The notes beneath the pieces are model-generated. The model worked only from the letters and a program-made list of their open reading frames with translations, ran no database searches and was not told the DNA's origin. A stretch of 64,000 nt of DNA from Sandaracinaceae bacterium (GTDB lineage: Bacteria > Myxococcota_A > Polyangia > Polyangiales > Houyiibacteriaceae): positions 1-64,000 of the forward strand of contig JACKEI010000001.1 of NCBI GenBank assembly GCA_020633075.1. Reading direction: 5' to 3'. A program made the translations under genes and the position numbers. This document shows positions 1 to 7,894 of the stretch, in pieces (within the stretch, counting starts at the first letter, position 1; the number at the start of each line of letters is the position of its first letter).

Positions 1-387
1 TACGCCTTCTCGACCGGGCCCAAGCAGTTCTTCTCGGTGGACCTCGGCACGGGCGATCGCACGCTGCTGGCCGAGCCGGACGGGGTCACGCCCACCGAGC
101 GCTGGGCCGTGTGGGACGAGCCGCGGCAGGTGTGGTGGCTGGCGGGCATGTCCAACGGCGTGTCCATCGACGCGTTCGACCCGGTCACCGGCGAGAGCAC
201 GGACATCTTCAACGGCGGCGTCTTTCCGTGGATGCCGCTCGGCGCGGCGGGCCCCATCCAGATCAACTCGCTGAACTACGCGCCCATCTGGCTGCGCGAG
301 AACGGGAACCTGCTGGTGGCGCAGGACGGCTTCTCCATCGTGGAGTACGAGCCCAGCAGCGGGAACTCGATCGTCCGCTCGCTGTAG
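1..387 (+). CDS. C-terminal fragment of a propeller-like protein (5' end outside window)
   Basis: The frame is open from base 1 and stops at TAG 385-387, so only the last 128 residues are visible. They contain recurring 'D-x-x-T/S-G' turns (VDLGTGDR, FDPVTGEST, YEPSSGNS) separated by hydrophobic beta-like stretches with Trp. This spacing is common in WD40/PQQ/SMP-30-like beta-propellers, where each blade reports a 'value' strand followed by a DxxTG turn. No catalytic motif is visible. It is probably a secreted or periplasmic repeat protein, but the signal and N-terminal blades lie upstream. The fold assignment is inference; that this is a real gene is supported by the proteobacterial-style codon use and the clean stop. 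Confidence 0.6.
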   Translation, partial: YAFSTGPKQFFSVDLGTGDRTLLAEPDGVTPTERWAVWDEPRQVWWLAGMSNGVSIDAFDPVTGESTDIFNGGVFPWMPLGAAGPIQINSLNYAPIWLRENGNLLVAQDGFSIVEYEPSSGNSIVRSL

Positions 388-446
388 GCGTGTCGTCGCG
401 CGTGGGGCGCCGCGGCCCTTGCCAGGTGGCGCGTCGCGGAGAGAGC

Positions 447-2054
447 ATGCACCCCATGGTGGCGCTCTCTCCGTCCTTCGCGCGTCACGCGCTGTGGTCC
501 CTGATGGTCTTGGTGACGGTGGGCTGCGGCGCGGGCGACGACCGCGCGGCGCCTCCGGCCACCGAGGCTCAGGCTACGTCAGCAGCCGCGCCCAGCGTGG
601 AGTACGACCTGCACGAGTGGGGCCTCGTGTCCGCCGTCGTGGGCGCAGGCGACGTGTGGGTGCACACGCAGGGTGGGGCGGAGCGCACCCGGCGCGTGCT
701 CCACGGCGGGGGCGGCGGCGCGAGTCCTGGGCTGGGGGAGCCCTTGTTTCACACGGGCATAGGCAAGCCCGTGCTGTACGTGCACTTACCGGAAGGTCGC
801 AGCGCCGCGAGCTTTCGGCTGGCGGTGCGGCTCCGAGGCGGGCGGATGCTGGAGCACTGGCCCCCCGGAGAGCTCACGGACGACGCGCAGCAGCTGACCT
901 GGCAGGTGGAGGCCACGCGTGGGCCCTGCCGCGGGGAGTACCCGGCCCGCGACAGCGAGGCGTGTCACACGGCGGACGGCTACTGCGAGCTGGCGGAGGT
1001 AGGTGCCTACGAGACCGCGGAGGCCGCGTGCGTGCGCGTGGGCGAGCAGCGCGCCGGCGTGCTCTTCTACCGGGGCGAGGGGCCCGCGGTGTTGCCCGTC
1101 CGCGTCGACGCGGACGACGCGGGAGCGCTCTCGGTGCGGCTGCGCGACGAGGCCGCCCCGCCCGGCGTGCTCTTGCGCGTGGAGCGCTCTGCCCACGACC
1201 GCCGCGCGACGCGGGTGGCGCGCTTTGCCCCGCCAGCCTCCGGGAGCGCGCTCGCGGTGCCGGCGTGGGACAGCGCAGCCCCGCTGCCTCTCGACGCCGC
1301 AGCGGGCGAAGCGGTGCTGGCCGAGCAGCTGAGCGCGCTGGGGATGACCGGGGCAGAACGGGACGCCTTCCTGAACGCCTGGCGTGATGACCTCTTCGGG
1401 CCCGCGCCTGTCAACGCGGACATCGCGGACGGTGGGCACGGCGTGCTCGGTGACCTGGGCCTTGCCAGCGCGCCGCCTGGCACCCTTGCGCCCGTGGCGC
1501 ACGCGCTCCTGTACTTCTTGCCGGCGGAAGCCGCGCAAGAGCAGCTGCCGCTGCAGTACGAGCCCCCGCCGCGCCAGCTGCGTCGCGCCCTCCTGGTGCG
1601 TGTGAACCTGCAGCCGAGTCCTCTTGCGGGCGTGGCGGACCAGGTCCGCCATGGTGGTGAAGGGACGGATGTCGCATCGCTCGGTCCGACGCCCTTGCGG
1701 TCCGACCGCGCGGGTGCGGTGCTCCGCCTGGACTCGAGTCGCACCACGGCCACGGGTGCGCTGCCGGTGGAGGTTGTCGTGCGCGTGCTGCGCCGCCGCG
1801 CTGGCCCGCTGGCTCGCTGTGCCGGGATGGAGAGCGCCGAGGGAGTGCTGCGCCTGCGCCTCGCGGTGCATGCCGGCGCCGTGCGCTCTGCCACCGCCCG
1901 CGCCGAGCCGGGATCGACCTTCAGCGCGGCGGCGAGACGCTGCGCCGAGTCCAGCGCGCGAGGCTGGGCCTTCCCCACCGTCCCGGGCGCCGTCGCCATC
2001 GACGCGTACTTCCTGGCCTCTCCCGCACCAGCGGCCGCGCCGAGCGGTCGCTGA
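447..2054 (+). CDS. Putative lipoprotein with LHEWG motif, function unknown
   Basis: 535 residues. The frame is open further upstream, but the start at ATG 447 gives a classic lipoprotein leader: hydrophobic core LWSLMVLV, then VTVGC with the lipid-accepting Cys at residue 27, followed by a Gly/Asp/Ala-rich linker. A purine-rich GGAGAG lies just before the ATG. Directly after the linker comes YDLHEWGLV; an 'EWG' opening of the mature domain is a recurring feature of large uncharacterised secreted proteins in myxobacteria and planctomycetes (family recollection, not computed). Two Cys pairs are seen around residues 155-195 (CRGEY, CHTADGYC). No enzyme motif was recognised. The protein is predicted to sit on the outer or inner membrane facing the periplasm or surface. 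Confidence 0.75.
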   Translation: MHPMVALSPSFARHALWSLMVLVTVGCGAGDDRAAPPATEAQATSAAAPSVEYDLHEWGLVSAVVGAGDVWVHTQGGAERTRRVLHGGGGGASPGLGEPLFHTGIGKPVLYVHLPEGRSAASFRLAVRLRGGRMLEHWPPGELTDDAQQLTWQVEATRGPCRGEYPARDSEACHTADGYCELAEVGAYETAEAACVRVGEQRAGVLFYRGEGPAVLPVRVDADDAGALSVRLRDEAAPPGVLLRVERSAHDRRATRVARFAPPASGSALAVPAWDSAAPLPLDAAAGEAVLAEQLSALGMTGAERDAFLNAWRDDLFGPAPVNADIADGGHGVLGDLGLASAPPGTLAPVAHALLYFLPAEAAQEQLPLQYEPPPRQLRRALLVRVNLQPSPLAGVADQVRHGGEGTDVASLGPTPLRSDRAGAVLRLDSSRTTATGALPVEVVVRVLRRRAGPLARCAGMESAEGVLRLRLAVHAGAVRSATARAEPGSTFSAAARRCAESSARGWAFPTVPGAVAIDAYFLASPAPAAAPSGR

Positions 2055-2117
2055 GCCGCCCCAACTCGCCCTGAGGCGCTCCGTGCCGCCCTGGTCTGCT
2101 AGGGTCGCCGGTGCGAC

Positions 2118-2429
2118 ATGGTGATGCACGTGATCAGCGCCCTGGTGGGCATCGTCGGCGCCGCGCTGCTGCTGCTGTGGTGGCGCGCGCATCGCCGAGG
2201 CGAGCGTGCCGTCTGCCGCCGTCTCTGCATGTGGGGCGCGGCGCTTGCGCTCAGTAACCTGCTCTGGGAGCTGTACTGGGTGAAGCAGGGAGCCCCCCCG
2301 GCGCAAGGCACCCCCGAGCAGCGCGCGCTGATGTTCCGGCTGGCGGCCGCCCCCTTCGCGGCCAACTTGCTCCTGGTCATCGGCCTGTTCGAGCTCTCAC
2401 TCAAGAACCACCACGCCCCCCGTCGCTGA
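2118..2429 (+). CDS. Small membrane protein, unknown
   Basis: 103 residues with three hydrophobic stretches: residues about 5-22 (SALVGIVGAALLLLWW), 38-55 (WGAALALSNLLWELYWV) and 72-95 (LAAAPFAANLLLVIGLFEL). An Arg-rich loop (RAHRRGERAVCRR) between the first two suggests a cytoplasmic loop by the positive-inside rule. No family was recognised. A TAGGGT element lies 12 bases before the ATG with no Shine-Dalgarno sequence. The gene is followed directly by a long simple-sequence repeat. Confidence 0.6.
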   Translation: MVMHVISALVGIVGAALLLLWWRAHRRGERAVCRRLCMWGAALALSNLLWELYWVKQGAPPAQGTPEQRALMFRLAAAPFAANLLLVIGLFELSLKNHHAPRR

Positions 2430-2433
2430 CCCG

Positions 2434-2693
2434 CCCCCGACTCCGCCCCGACTCCGACTCCGCCACGGCCACGGCCACCGCCACCGCCACCGCCCCCGAC
2501 TCCGCCCCGACTCCGCCACCGACTCCGACTCCGCCCCGACTCCGCCCCGACTCCGACACCGACACCGACTCCGCCACCGACTCCGACTCCGCCACCGACT
2601 CCGCCACCGACTCCGACTCCGCCACCGACTCCGACTCCGACACCGCCACCGCCACCGACTCCGCCACCGACTCCGCCACCGACTCCCCCCCAC
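2434..2693. repeat. Imperfect hexanucleotide simple-sequence repeat (CCGACT / CCGCCA)
   Basis: About 260 bases composed almost entirely of the units CCGACT, CCGCCA, CCGCCC and ACGGCC in irregular order, filling the gap between the small membrane protein and corA. All frames through it are low-complexity (Gly/Val, Arg/Ser or Pro/Thr runs), and none carries a credible start or domain, so it is treated as non-coding. Such tracts are prone to slippage and may vary in length between strains. Confidence 0.85.
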
Positions 2694-2730
2694 CAGCGAC
2701 CGCACCGTTTACAGCGGCCCCCCGGCGCGC

Positions 2731-2736
2731 GATAGT
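2731..2736 (+). promoter_or_regulatory. -10-like element for corA
   Basis: GATAGT lies 8 bases before the corA GTG, with no Shine-Dalgarno sequence in between. This spacing puts the transcription start at or next to the start codon, so a leaderless mRNA is inferred. Confidence 0.4.
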
Positions 2737-2744
2737 CCGCCGTC

Positions 2745-3722
2745 GTGCAACACATCCGAATCTACGCCACTCGGTCCGGCAACGAGGCGCTGCTGCGGCC
2801 CACCCTGGCCGAGCTGCCCGCGTTGCTCTTGGACACCAACGTGAACATCTGGGTGGACATCGAGGGCTCGACCGACGAGCAGATGGAGATGATGCGGGAC
2901 GTCCTGCACATTCACCCGCTGCTCATCGAGGACGCGTTCAAGGCGCAGGACACGCCCAAGATCGAGATCCACGACGACTACATCTACTTCATCATCCTCG
3001 GCCCCGAGGAGCCCGACCCCGTGCCACACGAGATTACGCTGCGTGACCTCGACCTGTTCGTCTCCGAGCGCTTCGTCGTGACGCATCACGAGGGCAACGT
3101 GCCCGCCATTCCGCACGTGCGGCAGCTGGTGGAGCGCACCCCCGCGCTGCTGGCGCAGGGACCGGCTGTCATCGCCCACCGCGCCGTGGACCACATGGTG
3201 GACCGCTTCATGGTGCGCATGAACACGCTCGGCGAGCGCGTGGACGAGCTGGAGCTAGCGGCCCTGCGGGCCACGTCGGCGACGGTGCTCGAGACCGTGC
3301 TGGAGGCCAAGCACGACGTGCTCAACCTCGGCCGTCTGGTGCGCCACCAGAAAGAAGTGCTGCGCACCATCGCCACGGGCCCCGTGCCCTTCGTGCCGGC
3401 CGAGGTGCGTCCGTTCTTTCGCGACATCTACGACCACTTCGTGAACATCGCGGACCAAGCCGAGGCCTACCGCGACGCCATCAGCGGCTCGCTGGACGCC
3501 TACCTCAGCATGCAGTCACACCGCCTCAACGACGTCATGAAGGCCCTCACCATGATGTCCACCATCATGCTGCCGCTGACCTTCATCACGGGCCTGTACG
3601 GCATGAACTTCGAGTTCATGCCCGGCCTGCACCACAAGTACGGCTACCAGGTGGCGTGGCTGGTCATGCTGGGCACGGCCACCAGCATCTTCGTGTTCTT
3701 CAAGCGCAGGAACTGGTGGTGA
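2745..3722 (+). CDS. corA: CorA-family divalent cation (Mg2+/Co2+) transporter
   Basis: 325 residues, the usual CorA length. The N-terminal two thirds are the cytoplasmic alpha/beta funnel and long helices (for example DALRDLDLF-like beta segments followed by LGERVDELE). At the C-terminus are two membrane helices: residues about 266-285, ending in the signature YGMNFEFMP, and about 300-319, followed by the basic tail KRRNWW. The GMN motif forms the ion-selective loop in the family. GTG start at 2745; the stop codon overlaps the ligA ATG by one base, so the two are probably co-transcribed. The role is uptake (or efflux) of Mg2+ across the inner membrane. Mg2+ is also the metal LigA needs, but a functional link is only a suggestion. 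Confidence 0.95.
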   Translation: MQHIRIYATRSGNEALLRPTLAELPALLLDTNVNIWVDIEGSTDEQMEMMRDVLHIHPLLIEDAFKAQDTPKIEIHDDYIYFIILGPEEPDPVPHEITLRDLDLFVSERFVVTHHEGNVPAIPHVRQLVERTPALLAQGPAVIAHRAVDHMVDRFMVRMNTLGERVDELELAALRATSATVLETVLEAKHDVLNLGRLVRHQKEVLRTIATGPVPFVPAEVRPFFRDIYDHFVNIADQAEAYRDAISGSLDAYLSMQSHRLNDVMKALTMMSTIMLPLTFITGLYGMNFEFMPGLHHKYGYQVAWLVMLGTATSIFVFFKRRNWW

Positions 3723-5842
3723 TGACGGAGAGGGTGAACGAGGTCGCTGGCGCTGACGACGCGCTGGCGGAGCTGGCCACACTGCGCGAGCAGATCGCCC
3801 ATCACGAGGCCCTCTACCGCAAGGGCACCCCCGAGGTGCCCGACAGCGTCTTCGACGAGCTCTTCGACCGCTACCAGGAGCTTGCGGACTCGCTGGGGGT
3901 GCCGACCGAAGAGCGCATCGACCGCAGCCCCGGCGTGGACCACACGGACGGCTTCGAGACCGTGGCTCACCGCGTGCCCATGCTCTCGCTCGAGAAGCTG
4001 ACCCCCAACCGACGCGACGCGGACGGGCAACCCGTGCCCTACGAGGAGCAGCTGAGTGCCTGGTTCGAGCGCCGCCTCAAGGACCTGGAGCTCCCGCCGG
4101 GCAGCCCGCTGTCGTTGCTGGTGGAGCCCAAGATCGACGGCATCAGCGTCTCACTGCTGTACGAGAGCGGGCGCCTCACGCGCGCCGTCACGCGCGGGGA
4201 CGGGCAGAAGGGCGACGTCATCACCGCGCAGGTGTTGGAGGCAGGTGCGGCGCCCGCGCAGCTGCACGGCGTGAGCGCTGGCGCGCTGGAGGTGCGCGGC
4301 GAGCTCTACTGGCCGCGGGACGCCTTCGATGCCTACAACCGACGGCTCTTGGCGGCGGGAGACAAGACCATCGCCAACCCTCGCAACGGCTGCGCCGGCA
4401 TGATGAAGCGCAAAGACCCTGCGGGCCTGGGCGAGGTCGGTATCCGCGCATTCCTGTACCAGATCCCATGGAGCGAAGGGGTCTCGCTGCCCGGCACCCA
4501 GAGCGGTGTCCTGGGGTGGCTCGCCGAGACGGGCGCGGACGTGTACACGGACGAGGTGCACCTCGCCAGCGACGCGGCGTCGGCCTACGCGTACTGCGCG
4601 GGCTACCACGAGCGCCGTCATCAGCTGCCCTTCGACATCGACGGCATGGTCATCAAGGTGGACGAGCTGGCGCACTACCCGGCGCTGGGCTCCACGGGTC
4701 ATCACCCCCACTGGGGCATCGCCTACAAGTTCCCGCCCGAGCGGCGCCCCACACGCCTGCGCGCCATCAGCGTGCAGGTGGGCAAGAGCGGCAAGCTCAC
4801 GCCGGTGGCCGAGCTCGAGCCCGTCGCGTTGGCGGGCACCACGGTCAGCCGCGCCTCGCTGCACAACTTCCCCGAGCTGGCGCGCAAGGACGTGCGCGTC
4901 GGCGACCGCGTGTTCGTCGAGAAGGCCGGGGACATCATCCCGCAGGTGGTCGGCGTGGACCACGCGGCGCGGCCCGCGGGCACCGTGCCCTTCACGCCCC
5001 CCGAGGTGTGTCCCACGTGCGGCAGCGCCGTGGTGAGCGAAGAGATCTTCATCTATTGCCCCAACCCGGCCTGCCCGGATCAGGTGCTGGAGCGCCTCAA
5101 GCACTTCGCAGGGCGTCAGGCCATGGACGTGGAGGGGCTGGGCGAGGCGCTGCTGGTGCAGGTCATCGAGAAGGCCGGCGTGCGGCGCCCAGACGACATC
5201 TTCCGCCTGACCGTGCCGCAGCTGGCCGGGCTCGAGCGCATGGGTGAGAAGAGCGCCGCCAACGTCGTCGCCGCTCTCGAGGGAGCCAAAGGACGGGGGC
5301 TCGCGCGCATCCTCGTGGGGCTGGCCATCCGGCACGTGGGCGTGTCCATGGCCGAGGAGCTCACCAAGCACTGGCGCGACGCCGACGCGCTGCTGGCCTT
5401 CGCCGCGCGCTACGTGGAGGGAGACCCCGAGGCGGTGGCCTTCGTGGCGCCGGACAAGTCGAGCGAGCGCGGCGCGGTGGAGGGCCTGGGTCGCAAGTCC
5501 GCGGACAGCATCTTCGCAGAGCTGAACGCGGCCAGCGTGCGCGCGGTGTTCGAGGGTCTGGCGGCGGCCGGGGTGTCGCTCGCCGCGCTCGAGACCCGGA
5601 CGCGCGACGTAGAAGGCGTGGCCGGGAAGACCTTCGTGCTCACCGGGACGCTGCCCACGCTCAAGCGCGCCGAAGCCGGGGCGCGCATCAAGGAGGCGGG
5701 CGGCAAGGTGGTGGGCTCCGTGTCCGCCAAGACCGACTACGTGGTGGCCGGCGAGGAAGCGGGCAGCAAGCTCGAGAAGGCGCAGAAGCTGGGCGTGGCC
5801 GTGCTGGACGAGGCGGCCCTGCTGGCGATGTTGGGGGAGTAG
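3722..5842 (+). CDS. ligA: NAD+-dependent DNA ligase
   Basis: 706 residues, slightly longer than the typical ~670. The adenylation domain holds the catalytic lysine in EPKIDGIS (Lys137), which is adenylated by NAD+. It is followed by the OB fold (VGKSGKLTPVAELEPV), the four-Cys zinc finger (CPTCGSAVV ... YCPNPACPDQ), helix-hairpin-helix segments and a C-terminal BRCT domain (GKTFVLTGTLPTLKRAEA). The start at ATG 3722 overlaps the corA stop (TGATG). It seals nicks in duplex DNA during replication and repair and is normally essential. All domains are present and intact. Confidence 0.96.
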   Translation: MTERVNEVAGADDALAELATLREQIAHHEALYRKGTPEVPDSVFDELFDRYQELADSLGVPTEERIDRSPGVDHTDGFETVAHRVPMLSLEKLTPNRRDADGQPVPYEEQLSAWFERRLKDLELPPGSPLSLLVEPKIDGISVSLLYESGRLTRAVTRGDGQKGDVITAQVLEAGAAPAQLHGVSAGALEVRGELYWPRDAFDAYNRRLLAAGDKTIANPRNGCAGMMKRKDPAGLGEVGIRAFLYQIPWSEGVSLPGTQSGVLGWLAETGADVYTDEVHLASDAASAYAYCAGYHERRHQLPFDIDGMVIKVDELAHYPALGSTGHHPHWGIAYKFPPERRPTRLRAISVQVGKSGKLTPVAELEPVALAGTTVSRASLHNFPELARKDVRVGDRVFVEKAGDIIPQVVGVDHAARPAGTVPFTPPEVCPTCGSAVVSEEIFIYCPNPACPDQVLERLKHFAGRQAMDVEGLGEALLVQVIEKAGVRRPDDIFRLTVPQLAGLERMGEKSAANVVAALEGAKGRGLARILVGLAIRHVGVSMAEELTKHWRDADALLAFAARYVEGDPEAVAFVAPDKSSERGAVEGLGRKSADSIFAELNAASVRAVFEGLAAAGVSLAALETRTRDVEGVAGKTFVLTGTLPTLKRAEAGARIKEAGGKVVGSVSAKTDYVVAGEEAGSKLEKAQKLGVAVLDEAALLAMLGE

Positions 5843-5882
5843 CGGCGCGTGAGCACCACGGTCGAACCCAGCGCCGGCGGCC

Positions 5883-7052
5883 CTACGAGCGCAGCGCGGG
5901 GAGGGCGCGGGCCAGGCGCTCGAGGGCGCGCTCGATCTGCGCCTCCGAGGTCGCGTAGCTGAAGCGCAGGTGGCCTTCGGCGATGACGCCGAAGTCGCGG
6001 CCGGGGCCCACCGCCACGTGCGCCTGCTCCACGATGCGCGTGGCCATGGCGAGCGAGTCCTGCCCCAGGTGGCGCGCGTCCGCCAGGATGTAGAACGCGC
6101 CCGTGGGGGCGGTCGGGATACCCAGGCCCAGCTCGCGCAGCCCCGCGAGCAACAGATCGCGGCGGCGCTGGTAGGTGCCCCGCATGTGCTCGAGGTGCGG
6201 CGCGCCGTGCGTCAGCGCCGCGATGCCCGCGCTCTGCACGAAGTGCGTGGCCGAGATGAACTGGCTCTGCTGGAGGCTCTGCAGCGCGCGCGAGGCCCAG
6301 GCCGGGGCGATCAGGTATCCCAGCCGAAAGCCCGTCATGGCGTAGCGCTTGGAGAAGCCGTCCAGCACGAAGGTGTCTTCGCTGAACCCGAGCGGCGAGG
6401 TGACCGTCTGCCCGTCAAAGAGCAGCCCGTCGTAGATCTCGTCGCTCAACACGGGCAGCCCCAGCGCCGCGATGGCCTCCACGGTCTCGCGCGGCTGCAC
6501 GGCCCCCGTGGGGTTGGCGGGGGAGGCGAGCATGATGGCCTTGGTGCGCGGCGTGCGCGCGGCCTCGAGCGCGGCCACGTCGATGCGGTAGCCGTCCGCT
6601 GCGAACGTGGGCACGAAGCGCGGCACGCCCCCGCAGGCCACGACCATGTTGGGGTAGCAGGGGTAGTGCGGCGTGGGGATCAGCACCTCGTCCCCGGGGT
6701 TCACCAGCACCTGCAGCGCCATCAAGATCGCCGGCGAGGTGCCCAGCGTCACCAGCACGCGGTCTGGGTCGGTGGCCACCCCCCTGCGCGCCTGGGAGTC
6801 CGCCGCGATGGCCTCCCGCAGGCTGCGCAGTCCGCGGCTGTCCGTGTAGTGCGTCTCTCCGCGAGCCAGCGCGTCCATGGCGGCGCGCACGGCCTCGGGT
6901 GGCGCGTCGAAGTCCGGCTCGCCCACCCCCAGCTGGATTACGTCGTGCCCCTCGCGCGCCAGCGCCATGCCGCGCTCCATCACCTCCATCGCGAGGAAGG
7001 GCGCAATCTGCTCCGTGCGGAGGCTCAAGCGGGGGTCGGTCGTGCCGTTCAT
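5883..7052 (-). CDS. PLP-dependent class I/II aminotransferase (aspartate-aminotransferase family)
   Basis: 389 residues. Fold-type I aminotransferase features are visible: the N-terminal GVGEPDFDAPP substrate-loop motif, SPANPTGAV (Asn contacting the PLP pyridine ring), the LSDEIYDGL Asp/Tyr pair, the Schiff-base lysine in DGFSKRYAMTGFRLGY, and the C-terminal RFSYATS with the carboxylate-binding Arg. It transfers an amino group between an amino acid and a 2-oxoacid in the cytoplasm; which substrate cannot be read from the sequence. It is convergent with ligA and 40 bases apart, with no neighbouring pathway gene. ATG start near MNGTTDPRLS. Confidence 0.92.
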   Translation of the reverse strand: MNGTTDPRLSLRTEQIAPFLAMEVMERGMALAREGHDVIQLGVGEPDFDAPPEAVRAAMDALARGETHYTDSRGLRSLREAIAADSQARRGVATDPDRVLVTLGTSPAILMALQVLVNPGDEVLIPTPHYPCYPNMVVACGGVPRFVPTFAADGYRIDVAALEAARTPRTKAIMLASPANPTGAVQPRETVEAIAALGLPVLSDEIYDGLLFDGQTVTSPLGFSEDTFVLDGFSKRYAMTGFRLGYLIAPAWASRALQSLQQSQFISATHFVQSAGIAALTHGAPHLEHMRGTYQRRRDLLLAGLRELGLGIPTAPTGAFYILADARHLGQDSLAMATRIVEQAHVAVGPGRDFGVIAEGHLRFSYATSEAQIERALERLARALPALRS

Positions 7053-7189
7053 GCCGGGCAGCGTGTCAGCGGGTCGCGGCGCGCGCCAGCGGGTCTACAG
7101 CCAACGCCGTACGGGTAGGCTGCGGCGTCGTCCTCCCAGGGGCAGCCCTTCCTTCCGCGCAGGACACTCGTCTGACCCGTACGTTGCGC

Positions 7190-7195
7190 TATGGT
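7190..7195 (+). promoter_or_regulatory. -10-like element TATGGT
   Basis: TATGGT lies 7 bases before ATG 7203 and itself contains the alternative ATG 7191. If it is the -10 element, translation starts at 7203 on a leaderless transcript. Confidence 0.4.
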
Positions 7196-7202
7196 CGCCC
7201 CC

Positions 7203-7790
7203 ATGGCCCACATCCACCGGTTCTCCATAGTCGTTCTGGCTTCTCTCGTCTTCGCGCTTTCGCTCCCCGCCACGGTCTCCGCGCAACCGCGTGGCAACGT
7301 CGCGGGCAACGGCATCCACGGGTTGCGCATCGAGGTGCACGGCACGCTGGGCTACTACCAAGCCCTGGGCGCTGGCATGCGTGTGGAGATCCCCATCCTG
7401 CCGCGCGGCTTCACGGACAAGCTGGACGACGAGTTCGCGCTCAGCGTCGGGGGGGACTTCACGGCCCTGCGTTGGCGTGACCGAAGCTTCGACGGAAGCC
7501 GGCCGGGGTACGGGCACGGCTGGGGTCAGTGGTACGGCGACTGGTCCGTGTGGTCGGTCGCCACCGCCAACTGGAACCTCTACATCGGCGACAAGATCTC
7601 GGTGTTCCCCGAAGTGGGTCTCACCGTCAGCATTCACGACTGCTGGGACCGCAACGGGCGCGACGACGTCTGTGTCACGGCCGCGCCCGTAGGTGGCGTC
7701 GGCTTCCGCTACCACTTCGCACCCCCCCGCGTGGCGTTCGTCGCGCGCGTGAACTGGCCTGTGGGCTTGCAGGTCGGCCTCACGTTCTGA
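7203..7790 (+). CDS. Exported beta-barrel-like outer-membrane protein, unknown
   Basis: 195 residues from ATG 7203 (an in-frame ATG at 7191 would add four residues but overlaps the putative -10). Signal peptide: basic start, hydrophobic FSIVVLASLVFALSL, cleavage after VSA-QP. The mature part alternates short beta-like strands rich in Gly/Tyr/Trp (YYQALGAGM, WYGDWSVWSVATANWNLY) and ends in VNWPVGLQVGLTF; the C-terminal Phe is the usual BAM recognition signature. A DCWDRNGRDDVC loop could carry a disulfide. Predicted outer-membrane location. No close family was recognised. It resembles in design the protein encoded at 12415-13056. Confidence 0.7.
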   Translation: MAHIHRFSIVVLASLVFALSLPATVSAQPRGNVAGNGIHGLRIEVHGTLGYYQALGAGMRVEIPILPRGFTDKLDDEFALSVGGDFTALRWRDRSFDGSRPGYGHGWGQWYGDWSVWSVATANWNLYIGDKISVFPEVGLTVSIHDCWDRNGRDDVCVTAAPVGGVGFRYHFAPPRVAFVARVNWPVGLQVGLTF

Positions 7791-7894
7791 AGCACTCGCT
7801 CTGTCTTCCGCGCGTGGCCTCGCCGAGCCTCGCCGAGCCGAGCATGGGGCGTGTCCTACGCGCTGCCGCAGAGGTCGGCGGCGGCGCTCAGGGC

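Noticed and set aside
2099..2755. Gly/Val-rich minus-strand protein across the simple-sequence tract
   Set aside because: Its composition simply reflects the hexanucleotide repeat; no start signal, and it overlaps the small membrane protein and the corA start.
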